Source of the DNA: Minwuia thermotolerans | GTDB taxonomy: Bacteria > Pseudomonadota > Alphaproteobacteria > Minwuiales > Minwuiaceae | NCBI GenBank assembly: GCA_021604565.1 | Contig: BQJF01000004.1 | Coordinates: forward strand, 40,543 to 104,542 | DNA length: 64,000 bases | Direction: 5' to 3' | Notes under the pieces: generated by a model | Databases searched by the model: none | Told to the model about the DNA's origin: nothing | What the model saw: the letters and a program-made list of their open reading frames with translations, nothing else | Part shown: in pieces, positions 49,681 to 59,293 of the stretch | Position numbering within the stretch: the stretch's first letter is position 1 | How the letters are laid out: every line of letters starts with the position of its first letter | Made by a program: the position numbers and the translations under genes

Positions 49681-51780
49681 TCAGCGCTGGAAGTCGGCGA
49701 AGCTCTTGCCCTCGGAGACCAGCTTCTCGATCAGTGCCGCAGGCTTCCAGTCATCCTCGCCCGACTGTTCGTGGTAATGGCGGATGCGCTCCAGCACCTT
49801 GTCGAGGCCCACGTGATCGGCGTAGTGCATCGGCCCGCCCCGGTGTTTCGGGAAGCCGTAGCCGTTCATGTAGGTGATGTCGATATCGACGGAGCGGATG
49901 GCAATGCCTTCCTCCAGGATCTTCGCGCCCTCGTTGACCAGCGCGTACATGCAGCGTTCCAGGATCTCGTCATCCGAGATCTCGCGCCGCTTGATCCCGG
50001 CCTCCGCCGAGTTCTTCTCGATCAACTCCTTCACTACCGGGTCGGGCAGCGGCACGCGGCTGCCTTCCTCGTAGCGATACCAGCCCGCGCCGGTCTTCTG
50101 GCCGTGACGGCCCAGTTCCACGACCTTGTCGGCCAGCGAGGAATAGCGGCGGCCCTGCGGCCAGGTCTTCAGCTGGTGCTGGCGCACGCGATAGCCGACA
50201 TCCAGACCGGCCAGATCGCCCATGGCGAACGGACCCATGGCCAGGCCGAAGTCATAGAGCACGCGATCCACGTCCTCCGGCTGCGCGCCCTCTTCCACCA
50301 GGAAGCTCGCCTGGCGGCCATAGGGGTGCAGCATCCGGTTGCCGATGAAGCCGTGGCAGTTGCCCGCCAGCACGCAGATCTTGCCGATGCGCTTGCCCAG
50401 GTCCATGACGGTCTGGATCGTGTTGGGGCTGGACTTGGCGCCCCGCACGTTCTCCAGCAGCTTCATGACGTTGGCCGGGCTGAAGAAATGGGTGCCGATC
50501 ACGTCTTCCGGCCGCCTGGTGGCGGACGCGATCTCGTCGATGTCCAGGGTGGAGGTGTTCGACGCCAGGATCGCGCCGGGCTTCATCACCTCGTCCAGCT
50601 TGCCGAAGACCTGCTTCTTGATCTCCATGTCCTCGAACACCGCCTCGATGACGATGTCCGCCTGACCGATGTCGTCATAGGACGTGGTCGGCGTCAGCAG
50701 GCCCATGCGCTTCTCGACCTCTTCCATCGTGAAGCGGCCCCGCTTGGCGCTGTTCTCGTAGTTGCGGCGGATGATGCCGATGCCACGGTCCAGTGCCGCC
50801 TGTTCCAGTTCCAGGATGGTCACCGGAATACCGGCGTTCAGGAAGTTCATGGCGATGCCACCGCCCATGGTGCCGCAGCCCAGGATGGCGCAGCTGTTGA
50901 TCTCGCGGGTCGGCGTGCCCTTCGGGATGTCGGGGATCTTGGCCACTTCACGCTCACCGAAGAAGGCGTGGATCTGGGCTGCCCGCTGCGGGCTCTGCAT
51001 CAGTTCCAGGAACAGCTCGCCCTCACGCTTCAGACCGGCCTCGAAGCTGTCCGACGTGACGGACGCCTCGACCGCGGCGATGCAGTTCTGCGGCGCCAGC
51101 ACGCCCCGGGCCTTCTTCGAGAGGTCAGCGCGGAACTTGTCGAAGATACCCTTGTCGGCTTCGTCCAGCTTGCCGCGGCTGCGGGAGATCACCTTCAGCG
51201 GCGCGCCGTCGGCCACCAGCTTCTCGGCGAAGGCGCAGGCACCGGGGATCAGCTCGTCGACAATGGCGTCGACGATACCGGCCTTCTGGGCCAGCGGCGC
51301 AGGCAGCATGTCACCGGAGGTGATCATCTTCAGTGCCGTCTCGACACCGGCCACGCGCGGCAGCCGCTGCGTGCCACCGGCACCCGGCAGCAGGCCCAGC
51401 TTCACCTCCGGCAGACCGACGAAGCCCTTGGCCACGGCAACGCGGTAATGCGCGGCGAAAGCCGTCTCCAGACCCCCGCCCAGCGCCGTGCCATGGATCG
51501 CGGCAACAACCGGCTTGGTCGCGTTCTCGTAGTCCTGGATGACCTCGTTGAGGCCCGGCGACGTCATGGGCTTGCCGAATTCACGGATGTCGGCACCGGC
51601 GATGAAGGTGCGCCCGTCACCGGCCAGCACGACCGCCGTGATGCTGTCATCGGCCAGCGCCTCCGCCAGCCGGTCACGCAGCCCCTGCCGCACAGCCTGG
51701 CTGAGCGCATTCACAGGCGGATTCTGCACCAGAATGACGCCAACCGCGCCGCGTTTCTCCAGCACCACAGGTGATGACAT
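49681..51780 (-). CDS. fadJ: multifunctional fatty-acid oxidation enzyme (enoyl-CoA hydratase / 3-hydroxyacyl-CoA dehydrogenase)
   Basis: 699 residues. The N-terminal crotonase domain retains both catalytic glutamates (GGGLETAFAA and GLPEVKLGLLPGAGGTQRL). The central NAD domain starts CAILGCGTMGGGIAMNFL near residue 298 and includes the dehydrogenase His in GTHFFSPANVMKLLE. Two C-terminal helical domains end with YGFPKHRGGPMHYAD. It catalyses hydration and oxidation of enoyl-CoA. Start at 51780 (MSSPVVLEK) after GGGGAGGAG. No thiolase partner is adjacent, so the fadJ symbol is by architecture only. Confidence 0.9.
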   Translation of the reverse strand: MSSPVVLEKRGAVGVILVQNPPVNALSQAVRQGLRDRLAEALADDSITAVVLAGDGRTFIAGADIREFGKPMTSPGLNEVIQDYENATKPVVAAIHGTALGGGLETAFAAHYRVAVAKGFVGLPEVKLGLLPGAGGTQRLPRVAGVETALKMITSGDMLPAPLAQKAGIVDAIVDELIPGACAFAEKLVADGAPLKVISRSRGKLDEADKGIFDKFRADLSKKARGVLAPQNCIAAVEASVTSDSFEAGLKREGELFLELMQSPQRAAQIHAFFGEREVAKIPDIPKGTPTREINSCAILGCGTMGGGIAMNFLNAGIPVTILELEQAALDRGIGIIRRNYENSAKRGRFTMEEVEKRMGLLTPTTSYDDIGQADIVIEAVFEDMEIKKQVFGKLDEVMKPGAILASNTSTLDIDEIASATRRPEDVIGTHFFSPANVMKLLENVRGAKSSPNTIQTVMDLGKRIGKICVLAGNCHGFIGNRMLHPYGRQASFLVEEGAQPEDVDRVLYDFGLAMGPFAMGDLAGLDVGYRVRQHQLKTWPQGRRYSSLADKVVELGRHGQKTGAGWYRYEEGSRVPLPDPVVKELIEKNSAEAGIKRREISDDEILERCMYALVNEGAKILEEGIAIRSVDIDITYMNGYGFPKHRGGPMHYADHVGLDKVLERIRHYHEQSGEDDWKPAALIEKLVSEGKSFADFQR

Positions 51781-51914
51781 GGCTCTCTCCTCCCCAATCG
51801 GAAAATTGTTACTCGATGAGTTAGCCCAGGCTGCGCAGGGCGTCAAAGCCTGATCACACAGTGGCCGGGGTCAGTGCCTGTTGTCGGGCGCCGGGCGGCA
51901 GGTCGGCACAAGGC

Positions 51915-54900
51915 TCAGTTGGCAGACGCGGGCGCGGTGGTGCGAACCTTCGCCATCACCTGCACGGCTTGTTCAAAACTGTCCAGCGCCGCTACCTGGC
52001 GATCCAGCCAGGAATGCAGGGTCCGGTCCAGCCGCCCATGGATGCGCGCGCGCAGATAGGCCCAGCCATTGCTGCGCTGGACCACCGTCAGGGCCGCCGC
52101 CGCCTGGTCATTCTCGCAATCCTCCAGTGTAGTGCGGGCGCTGTCCAGATTGTCACTGGCGTCTACGACAGCTTTGCCGGCCGACGGCCTGCTGTTGTCG
52201 TCCGCGTTCTTCAGTTTGTTGCTGGCATCAACAAGAGCCTGTGTCGCGCTGCTGACTGTTGTACGAAGTTTCTTGCACGTCTCTCCGGATGCTGCTGTCG
52301 GGTCCACCAGGTGACGCAACACATCATCACGCAACGCCACCAGTTGCTCCGTTGCCTGTTCGATCCCGGCTGCCATGGACGAAGCGTCCGCCAGCGTGGT
52401 CGGTGCAGTCCTGCCGATTGTCACGGGGTCGAACCTGCCGGTGAATGCCGCATTGATCTGCCTAACAACATGCGCCATGTCAGTCCCAACCGCCGGGTTC
52501 TCCGTCGACGGAATGAGTTTCCCCGACTCCGTTGCAATGTTCCTCAGATCAGCCGCAAGGCCGGTCGTTCCTGCAGGGTCCGCGCTGATAACCGCCACCA
52601 CGTCCTCGCCCAAGGTGGCAATGGCATCGACATAGGCCTCACGGAAGCCGACAAAGGCCGGTGTCAGATCGCTGCTTTCCACTCCGGCGAATCGTTTCCG
52701 GTTCTGATCCCGCAACTTTGTGTATTCCGTGTTCTGCAGCAGTTTGGTGTAGCTGCCGCCCTTCTCCTCCAGCGCCTCCCGCTCCAGGTTCCGCTGCAAC
52801 AGCAGGTCGGCATTCACGTTTCCGCCCACCGCGAACAACAGCGAACTTTGCACACTCTGGTAGATCTGGCTCGGATCGGCCTCGACATTCTTGGCGTACC
52901 AGTTGCCTACATCATCCTTCACGAGCACGAAGTTCGTTGCCCCGAACCCGGCCAGCCGTACCGAGTTGATGTTGTTCCAGAACTGCTTGTCGATCTCGGC
53001 GCGGATGCGGCGTTGCCGCTCGTTGCTGTTTTCTCCACGCAGCCCCTCGAAACCGAACAGGCCGGAAAATGGCAGTGAGCGCGCACCCTGTTCCTCAAGC
53101 ATGTTGCGCCAGGCACCGGCAGTACCGTCCTGCAGGCCGGATGCTGCAAATACCTGCCGCAGATAGGCGCTGGGCGGCCGGATGTAGACCATGCCGGAAC
53201 GGTACTCGTAGGCCAGCTTGATCGCAGCCTCGATCTGCGTGGCTTCCGGGCCGTTGGCGCGAGGGTTGCACGATTTGGATTGATCCGGATTCCCGGGCCT
53301 GCCCGTTGCTGCCTGTTGTGCTGCTTGCAGTTCCCCCGATCCGGCGGGCTGAGCCGAATTCGAACTCTTACCTTTGACTTCTTTCTGCCGTTCTTCGCTC
53401 TTTGTTTCCCCATCACCATCACTGGCCACCGTCGGCGTGGAAGCCTCGCACATGCCCGACCCACGCGGCGCTTTCGCCGCGATGTGCATGAACTTCAGAC
53501 GCTCGATCAGTTGGTCCAGAACCTCTACCGTGTTGGCCGATGTACGGTGTGTGTTTCTCCCCTCGTCAAAGTCCAGATTGATGCCGTATGTGGTTGCCAG
53601 GGACTGAATCGCAGCTTTCTTGCGGAAGTCGTCGCGAATTCCGACGTCATGTGTCCTGCGTCGGTGAATCTCGTCCGCCTGTGCGAGGATTGAGTTGCCG
53701 ATGGCCTGCAGGACGAGGACGTTCTCGTCGAGTTGCTGGGCGGCAGCACCCGTGAACTGCTGTGGACTGCCACCATCCCGCTTCAAAAGGATCTCATGAT
53801 CGGCAATGGTCACCAGCTTGTTGGCAAACCGGACGATCGCTTCCTGCATGAGGCGTGCCGCGCTCGGTGCATCAATTGGCTTGTCGACGCTGTACTTGCG
53901 GAAGGTGCCGTGCAGCGCGCAGTCATTACCGAATTTCGCGATGCATGTCCGCTTGTGGATCAGATAGTTCTCGATCAGGGTCGCGAGTCCCTCATCCAGC
54001 CGCCCCCTTTGCAAGGCCCCGCGGCGATCACGGGGATAGAATGCCTTAAGGCGACCGGCTGTAGCGTCTTCGATTTTCTGCAGATCGGAGGACACACTTT
54101 GTTGACCATCTTTATCGTTCTGGTCATGTGACGAAAGGATCTCCGGCTGAATTCTGGCCAACTCTAGCAGATCGCGCGCGGCGTCAGGCCCATAGAAAAA
54201 TAGAACGCGGTCCATGATCCGCTCGCGATCATTGACAGTGATATCGAAAATGTTCGGGCCATTCACATTACCCACTTCGCGAATAGCGTTGTACATCCGG
54301 AATCCGGTGCTCTCCCGTCTCTGATAGAGAAGATCCCAGGTTCTTATTGGATCAAGCATACGGGTTATTTTCGCTGCCGTTTCTTTCATCGATGATTGTG
54401 TTTCTGGAAGATCTAGGAACTGCTGTTCGAACGTCGCAACCTGTTCCTTGAATGCCGAGAAATTTTCATTGTCCGGATCAGCGCCCGCGACCGGGGCCTC
54501 ATCACCGGCTACTTTGGCTGCTACAGTCACAGGCTCTGCCTGATCAAGATACAGTTTGATGAGTTCGTTCACCCGCGCCGCCGGATGATTCAGATTGCAT
54601 GTCAATATATCGCTGGCTCTGGAATCCACCGCCACCAGCACGGACTCTCTCTCCCTACAAGTGATGCCCTTGGCAATCGTCTCGTTCTTCTGCCGCAGAA
54701 TGCACTGGGAGTAGCTCTCGCCGTCCTTTGGCTCCCGACACGCGTCATGCCATTGCAGCGTGTCGCGCAACTGGGCCAGCAGGGGGCGGGCGCCCATGAC
54801 CATGGCAGCCAGTTGCTCGACCTGCACTTCCTCGTGGTTGGCCAGCGGGCCGTTGTAGACATCGACATCGACGCGCACGACGGAGCAGGCGCCAAGGGTC

Positions 54901-54956
54901 AGGGAGGCGAGGAAGGCGAGCAGGCAGGTGACGGCGCCTGTGCGAATCCGGGTCAT
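51915..54956 (-). CDS. large uncharacterised lipoprotein (1013 residues)
   Basis: A lipoprotein signal peptide (TCLLAFLASLTLGAC, Cys24) heads a long, mostly helical and charged protein. Cysteines occur in scattered pairs (near 72, 84 and 99). A low-complexity Ser/Glu/Lys region lies near residues 500-560. A conserved-looking segment YRSGMVYIRPPSAYLRQVFA is near residue 590. No known domain is recognised. Bases about 54050-54660 are visibly AT-richer than their neighbours. The ATG overlaps the stop of the next lipoprotein gene (ATGA), so the two form an operon, probably envelope-located together. Confidence 0.75.
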   Translation of the reverse strand: MTRIRTGAVTCLLAFLASLTLGACSVVRVDVDVYNGPLANHEEVQVEQLAAMVMGARPLLAQLRDTLQWHDACREPKDGESYSQCILRQKNETIAKGITCRERESVLVAVDSRASDILTCNLNHPAARVNELIKLYLDQAEPVTVAAKVAGDEAPVAGADPDNENFSAFKEQVATFEQQFLDLPETQSSMKETAAKITRMLDPIRTWDLLYQRRESTGFRMYNAIREVGNVNGPNIFDITVNDRERIMDRVLFFYGPDAARDLLELARIQPEILSSHDQNDKDGQQSVSSDLQKIEDATAGRLKAFYPRDRRGALQRGRLDEGLATLIENYLIHKRTCIAKFGNDCALHGTFRKYSVDKPIDAPSAARLMQEAIVRFANKLVTIADHEILLKRDGGSPQQFTGAAAQQLDENVLVLQAIGNSILAQADEIHRRRTHDVGIRDDFRKKAAIQSLATTYGINLDFDEGRNTHRTSANTVEVLDQLIERLKFMHIAAKAPRGSGMCEASTPTVASDGDGETKSEERQKEVKGKSSNSAQPAGSGELQAAQQAATGRPGNPDQSKSCNPRANGPEATQIEAAIKLAYEYRSGMVYIRPPSAYLRQVFAASGLQDGTAGAWRNMLEEQGARSLPFSGLFGFEGLRGENSNERQRRIRAEIDKQFWNNINSVRLAGFGATNFVLVKDDVGNWYAKNVEADPSQIYQSVQSSLLFAVGGNVNADLLLQRNLEREALEEKGGSYTKLLQNTEYTKLRDQNRKRFAGVESSDLTPAFVGFREAYVDAIATLGEDVVAVISADPAGTTGLAADLRNIATESGKLIPSTENPAVGTDMAHVVRQINAAFTGRFDPVTIGRTAPTTLADASSMAAGIEQATEQLVALRDDVLRHLVDPTAASGETCKKLRTTVSSATQALVDASNKLKNADDNSRPSAGKAVVDASDNLDSARTTLEDCENDQAAAALTVVQRSNGWAYLRARIHGRLDRTLHSWLDRQVAALDSFEQAVQVMAKVRTTAPASAN

Positions 54957-55648
54957 GACGGCCTCCCGTCAATCCGGGCCTTGAGCCGGGCGAGTGCCTT
55001 GCGGCGTTCCAGGGCCACCTGCACCGCCGCAAACAGTTCCGCGTCCAGTCGTGCCGTTCCGTCGCCGCCGGTCTGGTGCAGTGCTTGGGCAATGACGCCC
55101 ATTGCCTGGTTCGAAGCATCGAAATAGGCCTGCGGGTCTGTTCCCATGGCAATCACGAGTCGGTGCGCATCGGGAGCCTCCCGGAAACCTTCCGGGCCGA
55201 ACAAGACGAGTCGGCGACCCTTGAAGATCGAAGCAGGCTTCTGACCATTGTCTGCGGAGCCGTCGGCGGGGCCGATTGTCGGACCCTTCACTTGACCAAC
55301 TTTCGTGCCTTTCGCGTCTTTTCCTTCCCACCTGATCGTCGTGCCCAGGGAGTCGACCGTTGCCGCCGGGAGCCAGCCCGATGCGAACTTGACGAAGGAC
55401 AGGGCGTTGGCCTGGCCATGCAGGCGGACGCGATAGACGGTGGGCGGCAACTGCTCCTGCGGGTCAAACACGCCGAGATAATATGTCTGCTGGATCTCGT
55501 GTGCTGGCGATCTGGACCCGTACAGCGCTCCGGCACTCGACCCGATGAGGACTTCCTCAATAGCGGTGAGATTGCCGCAAGCACTTGTGGCGGCGGCCAT
55601 GGCAAGAACAGCCAACATGCGCAGGTGTCGTCCAGCCCGATCCAACAT
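54953..55648 (-). CDS. uncharacterised lipoprotein, partner of the 1013-residue lipoprotein
   Basis: 231 residues from the ATG at 55648 (MLDRAGRHLRMLAVLAMAAA) with lipobox TSAC. GGGGG sits 6 bp before this ATG; in-frame Mets at 55660 and 55711 lack a site. The mature part has QQTYYLGVFDPQEQLPPTVY near residue 54, FRVRLHGQANALSF-like sequence, KGRRLVLFGPEGFREAPDAH near 146, and a basic C-terminal helix with KALARLKAR. No family is recognised. Its stop overlaps the ATG of the large lipoprotein. The pair is bounded by MFS and FadJ genes on the same strand. Confidence 0.72.
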   Translation of the reverse strand: MLDRAGRHLRMLAVLAMAAATSACGNLTAIEEVLIGSSAGALYGSRSPAHEIQQTYYLGVFDPQEQLPPTVYRVRLHGQANALSFVKFASGWLPAATVDSLGTTIRWEGKDAKGTKVGQVKGPTIGPADGSADNGQKPASIFKGRRLVLFGPEGFREAPDAHRLVIAMGTDPQAYFDASNQAMGVIAQALHQTGGDGTARLDAELFAAVQVALERRKALARLKARIDGRPS

Positions 55649-55737
55649 CCTCGCCCCCATGGTGCTGGTTGTCTGATGCAAAATTGTGACGGTTGTTACA
55701 GTGAAATGCAACCGGGCCGGGTTGTGTCGGATTCTTC

Positions 55738-56886
55738 CTACACTCTCAAGTACTTCCCGTCGAATTTGCGGTTGAGCATCAGGGCGGCTGCGGTCGCGCA
55801 GACCGAGAGTGCAGCCATTGCGACATAGGCGTGACCACCGAAGTCACCGTAGAGCCAGCCCGCGAGCAATGCGCCGAGGCCCATGAAAATGCCCATGCCG
55901 AAGGCGGCGAACAGGCCCTGGGCGCTGGCGGACATGTCGGGTGGAGCGGCGCGCTGGATGAAGTGCATGGCCCCCAGGTGGGTCGCGCCGAAGGTCAGGC
56001 CGTGCAGCACCTGCAGCAGGGCCAGCGCGGTGAAGGTGTCGACGAAGCCGACCAGCGACCAGCGCAGGATGCCGGCGGCACAGCCGACGATCATCAGGAT
56101 CATCGGACCGATGCGCGCAATCACCTGACGGGCGAAGGCGAACAGGATGATCTCCGCCACCACCCCCTCCGCCCAGAGCAGGCCGATCTCCACATCGCTG
56201 AGGCCGCGCGCCTGCCAGTCGAGCGTACCGAAGCCGTACAGGACCGCATGGGCCGCGGCATTCAGGCCGACCGCCAGCAGGAACAGCCGGTAGACCGGGT
56301 GGGCGAGCAGGCGCAGCGCCCCGCGCTTCCGGTCCTTCGCGACCGGAAAGCGGATATCGGGCACGAACAGGGCCACGATGGTGGTCAGCGCCAGACCGCC
56401 CACCACCAGCCAGTGGGTGATGTCGGGGTTGCCGCCCTCCAGCAGCCAGCCCGCGCCATAGACCGCGCCGATGAAGCTGACCGACCCCCAGAGGCGCATC
56501 CGACCGTAGTCGAGATCCTTCTGCGCTGCCGCGGTCATGGTCAGATTGTCACCCAGCGGCAGCACCGGGGCATAGATCGCCTGCGCCAGGATGGTGAAGC
56601 CCAGGAACATCCAGAACCCGTCGGCGAAGTGGAACAGGGCATAGCCGATGGTGGTGCCGATCAGCAGCAGCACCAGCGGCCGCCTGCGCAGCCCCAGACT
56701 GTCGGCCCAGCGGGTGCCGAGCGGGCTGGTCAGTGGCTTGATCCAGAATCCGGCGGCCAGCACGATGCCGATCTCGTCTGCGCTCAGCCCGCGCGCGCTC
56801 AGCCAGGCCGGCCACCAGGGCATCAGCACCCCGGCCACGGCAAAGATCGCGGCATAGAACAGGGACAGCCGGATCGCCCAGCCCAT
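55738..56886 (-). CDS. MFS transporter (HcaT-like, MFS_1-like)
   Basis: A 382-residue inner-membrane carrier with about twelve helices. The N-terminal MPWWPAWLSARGLSADEIGI and WADSLGLRRRPLVLLL carry the cytoplasmic loop motif of this subfamily, which includes 3-phenylpropionate-type carriers. A second half with LHGLTFGATHLGAMHFIQRA is typical. Start at 56886 (MGWAIRLS) was set because upstream in-frame sequence overlaps the metallopeptidase gene. It lies 35 bp downstream of that gene and may be co-transcribed. Substrate unknown. Confidence 0.83.
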   Translation of the reverse strand: MGWAIRLSLFYAAIFAVAGVLMPWWPAWLSARGLSADEIGIVLAAGFWIKPLTSPLGTRWADSLGLRRRPLVLLLIGTTIGYALFHFADGFWMFLGFTILAQAIYAPVLPLGDNLTMTAAAQKDLDYGRMRLWGSVSFIGAVYGAGWLLEGGNPDITHWLVVGGLALTTIVALFVPDIRFPVAKDRKRGALRLLAHPVYRLFLLAVGLNAAAHAVLYGFGTLDWQARGLSDVEIGLLWAEGVVAEIILFAFARQVIARIGPMILMIVGCAAGILRWSLVGFVDTFTALALLQVLHGLTFGATHLGAMHFIQRAAPPDMSASAQGLFAAFGMGIFMGLGALLAGWLYGDFGGHAYVAMAALSVCATAAALMLNRKFDGKYLRV

Positions 56887-56921
56887 GCCGTTGTCGGCAG
56901 GGGGTTCTGCGACCGTCCCGC

Positions 56922-57989
56922 TCAGAGCGGCAGGCCCCGCACCACCCGATGCACGAAGCCGAGTTTCTGCACCACCGGCGCAGCGAGCGCGAAGGGATAG
57001 GCGTCTTCCTGGCCGACACTGCGGTTCAGGCAGTTCATGGCCACGGTCAGCGGCATCCACTGTGACATCAGACGCTCGAAATCGGTCTCGTCATAGGGGT
57101 TGGGGCGCTGTGCGATCTCCACCGCATCGGCGCGCACATGCAACGGGTCGGTCTGCAGCCCGAAGTTCCAGGCCGTGTTGAGCGTGTCGATGATCAGCAG
57201 ATAGTGGCTCCAGCTCTCGGCCCAGTCCTCCCACGGGTGACTGGCGGCATAGGCACTGATGTAGTGGTCGCGCCAGTCGCTGCGCGGGCCGTTCTGGTAA
57301 TGCGCCTCCAGCGCCTCGCCATAGTCCTGCCGCTCGTCCCCGAACAACTGACGGCACGGTTCCAGCCAGCCGGTCGGGGCGATCAGCCGGTCCCAGTAGA
57401 AATGCCCGGACTCATGGCGGAAGTGACCCAGGATGGTGCGATAGGGCTCGGCCATCTGCTCGCGCATGCGCATGCGTGCGGCCGGATCCGCCTCCGCGAT
57501 ATTGATGGTGATGAGACCGGCGTCATGTCCGGTCAGTACCCGACCGCGTTCGCTGAAGGTCGGGTCCTCGTCAGCCAGGAAGTCGAAGGCCAGCCCATCC
57601 TCGCGCACCGACTTCGGGCTGACATCCAGCCCCAGCCGCATGCAGGTGAAGACCAGCCGCCGCTTCTCTGCCTCCAGCCGGTGCCAGAGTTCGCGATGGC
57701 CGGGCACATCCAGGTCCGGGATGGTGTTGTTGAGTCGGCACGATACACAGTAGGGGTCGGCGTCATCGTCCCTGATCATCCAGTTGCAGCCATTGTCCTG
57801 CGCATGGTGGCTGCACTTGATGTAACGGGTCGATGTGCCGTTACCGACCAGTGTTGCACTGCCGTCCGCATCCAGGGCGACCATCTGTGCCGTGTCCGGC
57901 ACGAAACCAAGGCCCGCGCCGCAGGACATGCATGCCGTGTTCTCGAAGTAGACAGCCCCACTGCAACTGCCACAGGTAAAGATCTTCAC
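56922..57989 (-). CDS. putative zinc-binding metallopeptidase (DUF2248/PF15887 type)
   Basis: 355 residues. Two N-terminal zinc-ribbon pairs (CGSCSGAVYFENTACMSCGA) are followed by more cysteines near 60 and 80. A metallopeptidase-like catalytic region has the HExxH motif in GHFRHESGHFYWDRLI near residue 192. The pattern HPWEDWAESWSHYLLIIDTL downstream may hold a third ligand. Cytoplasmic, no signal. Enzymatic activity of this family is predicted and not established for its substrates. It precedes an MFS transporter gene. Confidence 0.85.
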   Translation of the reverse strand: MKIFTCGSCSGAVYFENTACMSCGAGLGFVPDTAQMVALDADGSATLVGNGTSTRYIKCSHHAQDNGCNWMIRDDDADPYCVSCRLNNTIPDLDVPGHRELWHRLEAEKRRLVFTCMRLGLDVSPKSVREDGLAFDFLADEDPTFSERGRVLTGHDAGLITINIAEADPAARMRMREQMAEPYRTILGHFRHESGHFYWDRLIAPTGWLEPCRQLFGDERQDYGEALEAHYQNGPRSDWRDHYISAYAASHPWEDWAESWSHYLLIIDTLNTAWNFGLQTDPLHVRADAVEIAQRPNPYDETDFERLMSQWMPLTVAMNCLNRSVGQEDAYPFALAAPVVQKLGFVHRVVRGLPL

Positions 57990-58056
57990 GTCATTGATTC
58001 CCGGAAAGGTCCAAGATCTGGGGGCGGCTCATGCCTGTTCCGGAGATCAGGAACTG

Positions 58057-58131
58057 GCACCGGCCTGCCTGCATGTTGCCCTCCGGAACCCGAACTGCAA
58101 TGTCGGAGCGGAGGGGGCGGCAGGCCGGTGC
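58057..58131 (-). repeat. nested inverted repeat after the acyl-CoA dehydrogenase gene
   Basis: Outer arms GCACCGGCCTGCC (58057-58069) and GGCAGGCCGGTGC (58119-58131) are perfectly complementary. Inside them CCCTCCG (58079-58085) pairs with CGGAGGG (58109-58115). It starts 8 bp after the stop at 58139, so it likely terminates or protects that transcript. Its outer end GCACCGGCC also begins the palindrome at 46661. Confidence 0.65.
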
Positions 58132-58138
58132 GATCCTG

Positions 58139-59290
58139 TCAGTTCCGGCCCATCATGTCGCGCGCAATTATCTGCTTCATGATCTCCGCGCTGCCGCCCG
58201 CGATGCGCGACATGCGGCTGTCGGCCCAGGCCCGCGCGATGGGGTAGTCCCACATGTAGCCCGCACCGCCGTGCAGCTGCAGGCATTCGTCCAGCACCCG
58301 GCATTGCATGTCGGTGGCGTTCATCTTTGCCATGGCGGCATCGATCTCGCTCAGCTCCCCCTTCAGGTGCTGTTCCAGGCAGCGATCGACGAAGACCCGC
58401 AGCATGGTTGCATGGGACTGCAGCTCCGCCAGCTTGAACTGGGTGTTCTGGAACTGCGCAATGCTGCGCCCGAAGGCCTGACGGTCCTTGGTATAGGTGA
58501 CGGTCCAGTCGATGGCTGACTGCACGGTCTCCGCGCCCTTGACGGCCTGGATCAGCCGTTCCTGCGGCAACTGGCTGACAAGCTGGATGAAGCCCTTGCC
58601 CTCATCCGGACCCAGCAGGTTGGACACCGGTACGCGGACGTCGCTGAAGAACAGCTCCGACGTGTCCTGCGCGTGCATGCCGACCTTCTCCAGGTTCCGT
58701 CCGCGCTCGAAGCCCGCGCGATCACCCTCCACCAGGATCAGGCTGATGCCGCGCCAGCCTTCGTTCGGGTCGGTCTTGCAGGCCACCACCACCAGGTCGG
58801 CAAGCTGGCCGTTGGAGATGTAGATCTTGGAGCCGTTGATGACATAGTCGTCGCCGTCCCGCTTCGCCGTGGTGCGGATGCCCTGCAGGTCCGATCCGGC
58901 ACCGGGTTCGGTCATGGCGATGGCGCCGATGACCTCTCCGGTCGTCATCTTCGGCAGCCACTTCTTCTGCTGCTCCGCCGATCCGTAATGGCGGATGTAG
59001 GGGGCGATGATGTCGGAGTGCAGGGGGAAGTTCGGCCCCGTGGCACCGACCCTCGCCAGTTCCTCCAGTACAATGGCGGAGAACATGAAGTCGGCCCCGA
59101 TGCCGCCCATTTCCTCCGGAATGTCACAGCAGAGCAGGCCGGCCTCTCCCGCCTTCAGCCAGACCTCGCGGGAGACCTGGCCGTCCTTCTCCCACTGGCG
59201 ATGGTGCGGTTCGACCTCCGTCTCCATGAAACGGCGGCAGGAATCGCGGAAGATCTGATGGTCCTCATTGAAGATCGTGCGTGGAATCAT
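58139..59290 (-). CDS. acyl-CoA dehydrogenase
   Basis: 383 residues. IAMTEPGAGSDLQGIRTTAK is near residue 122. QLPQERLIQAV is near 242, where long-chain/isovaleryl-type enzymes carry the catalytic Glu. LHGGAGYMWDYPIARAWADS lies near 343. The usual YEGT-position Glu is replaced (RIAGGSAEIMK), which agrees with the long-chain/isovaleryl arrangement rather than with inactivity. It starts 3 bp after an enoyl-CoA hydratase-like gene and is probably co-translated with it. Confidence 0.88.
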   Translation of the reverse strand: MIPRTIFNEDHQIFRDSCRRFMETEVEPHHRQWEKDGQVSREVWLKAGEAGLLCCDIPEEMGGIGADFMFSAIVLEELARVGATGPNFPLHSDIIAPYIRHYGSAEQQKKWLPKMTTGEVIGAIAMTEPGAGSDLQGIRTTAKRDGDDYVINGSKIYISNGQLADLVVVACKTDPNEGWRGISLILVEGDRAGFERGRNLEKVGMHAQDTSELFFSDVRVPVSNLLGPDEGKGFIQLVSQLPQERLIQAVKGAETVQSAIDWTVTYTKDRQAFGRSIAQFQNTQFKLAELQSHATMLRVFVDRCLEQHLKGELSEIDAAMAKMNATDMQCRVLDECLQLHGGAGYMWDYPIARAWADSRMSRIAGGSAEIMKQIIARDMMGRN

Positions 59291-59293
59291 GGC

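Noticed and set aside
49585..51774. 729-codon plus-strand ORF opposite the FadJ-type gene
   Set aside because: It is antisense to a full-length enzyme with intact active-site motifs, with no ribosome binding site and no domain.
54050..54660. Insertion element or prophage as source of the AT-richer patch
   Set aside because: No transposase, integrase, terminal repeats or target duplication can be seen; the patch lies inside one open reading frame.
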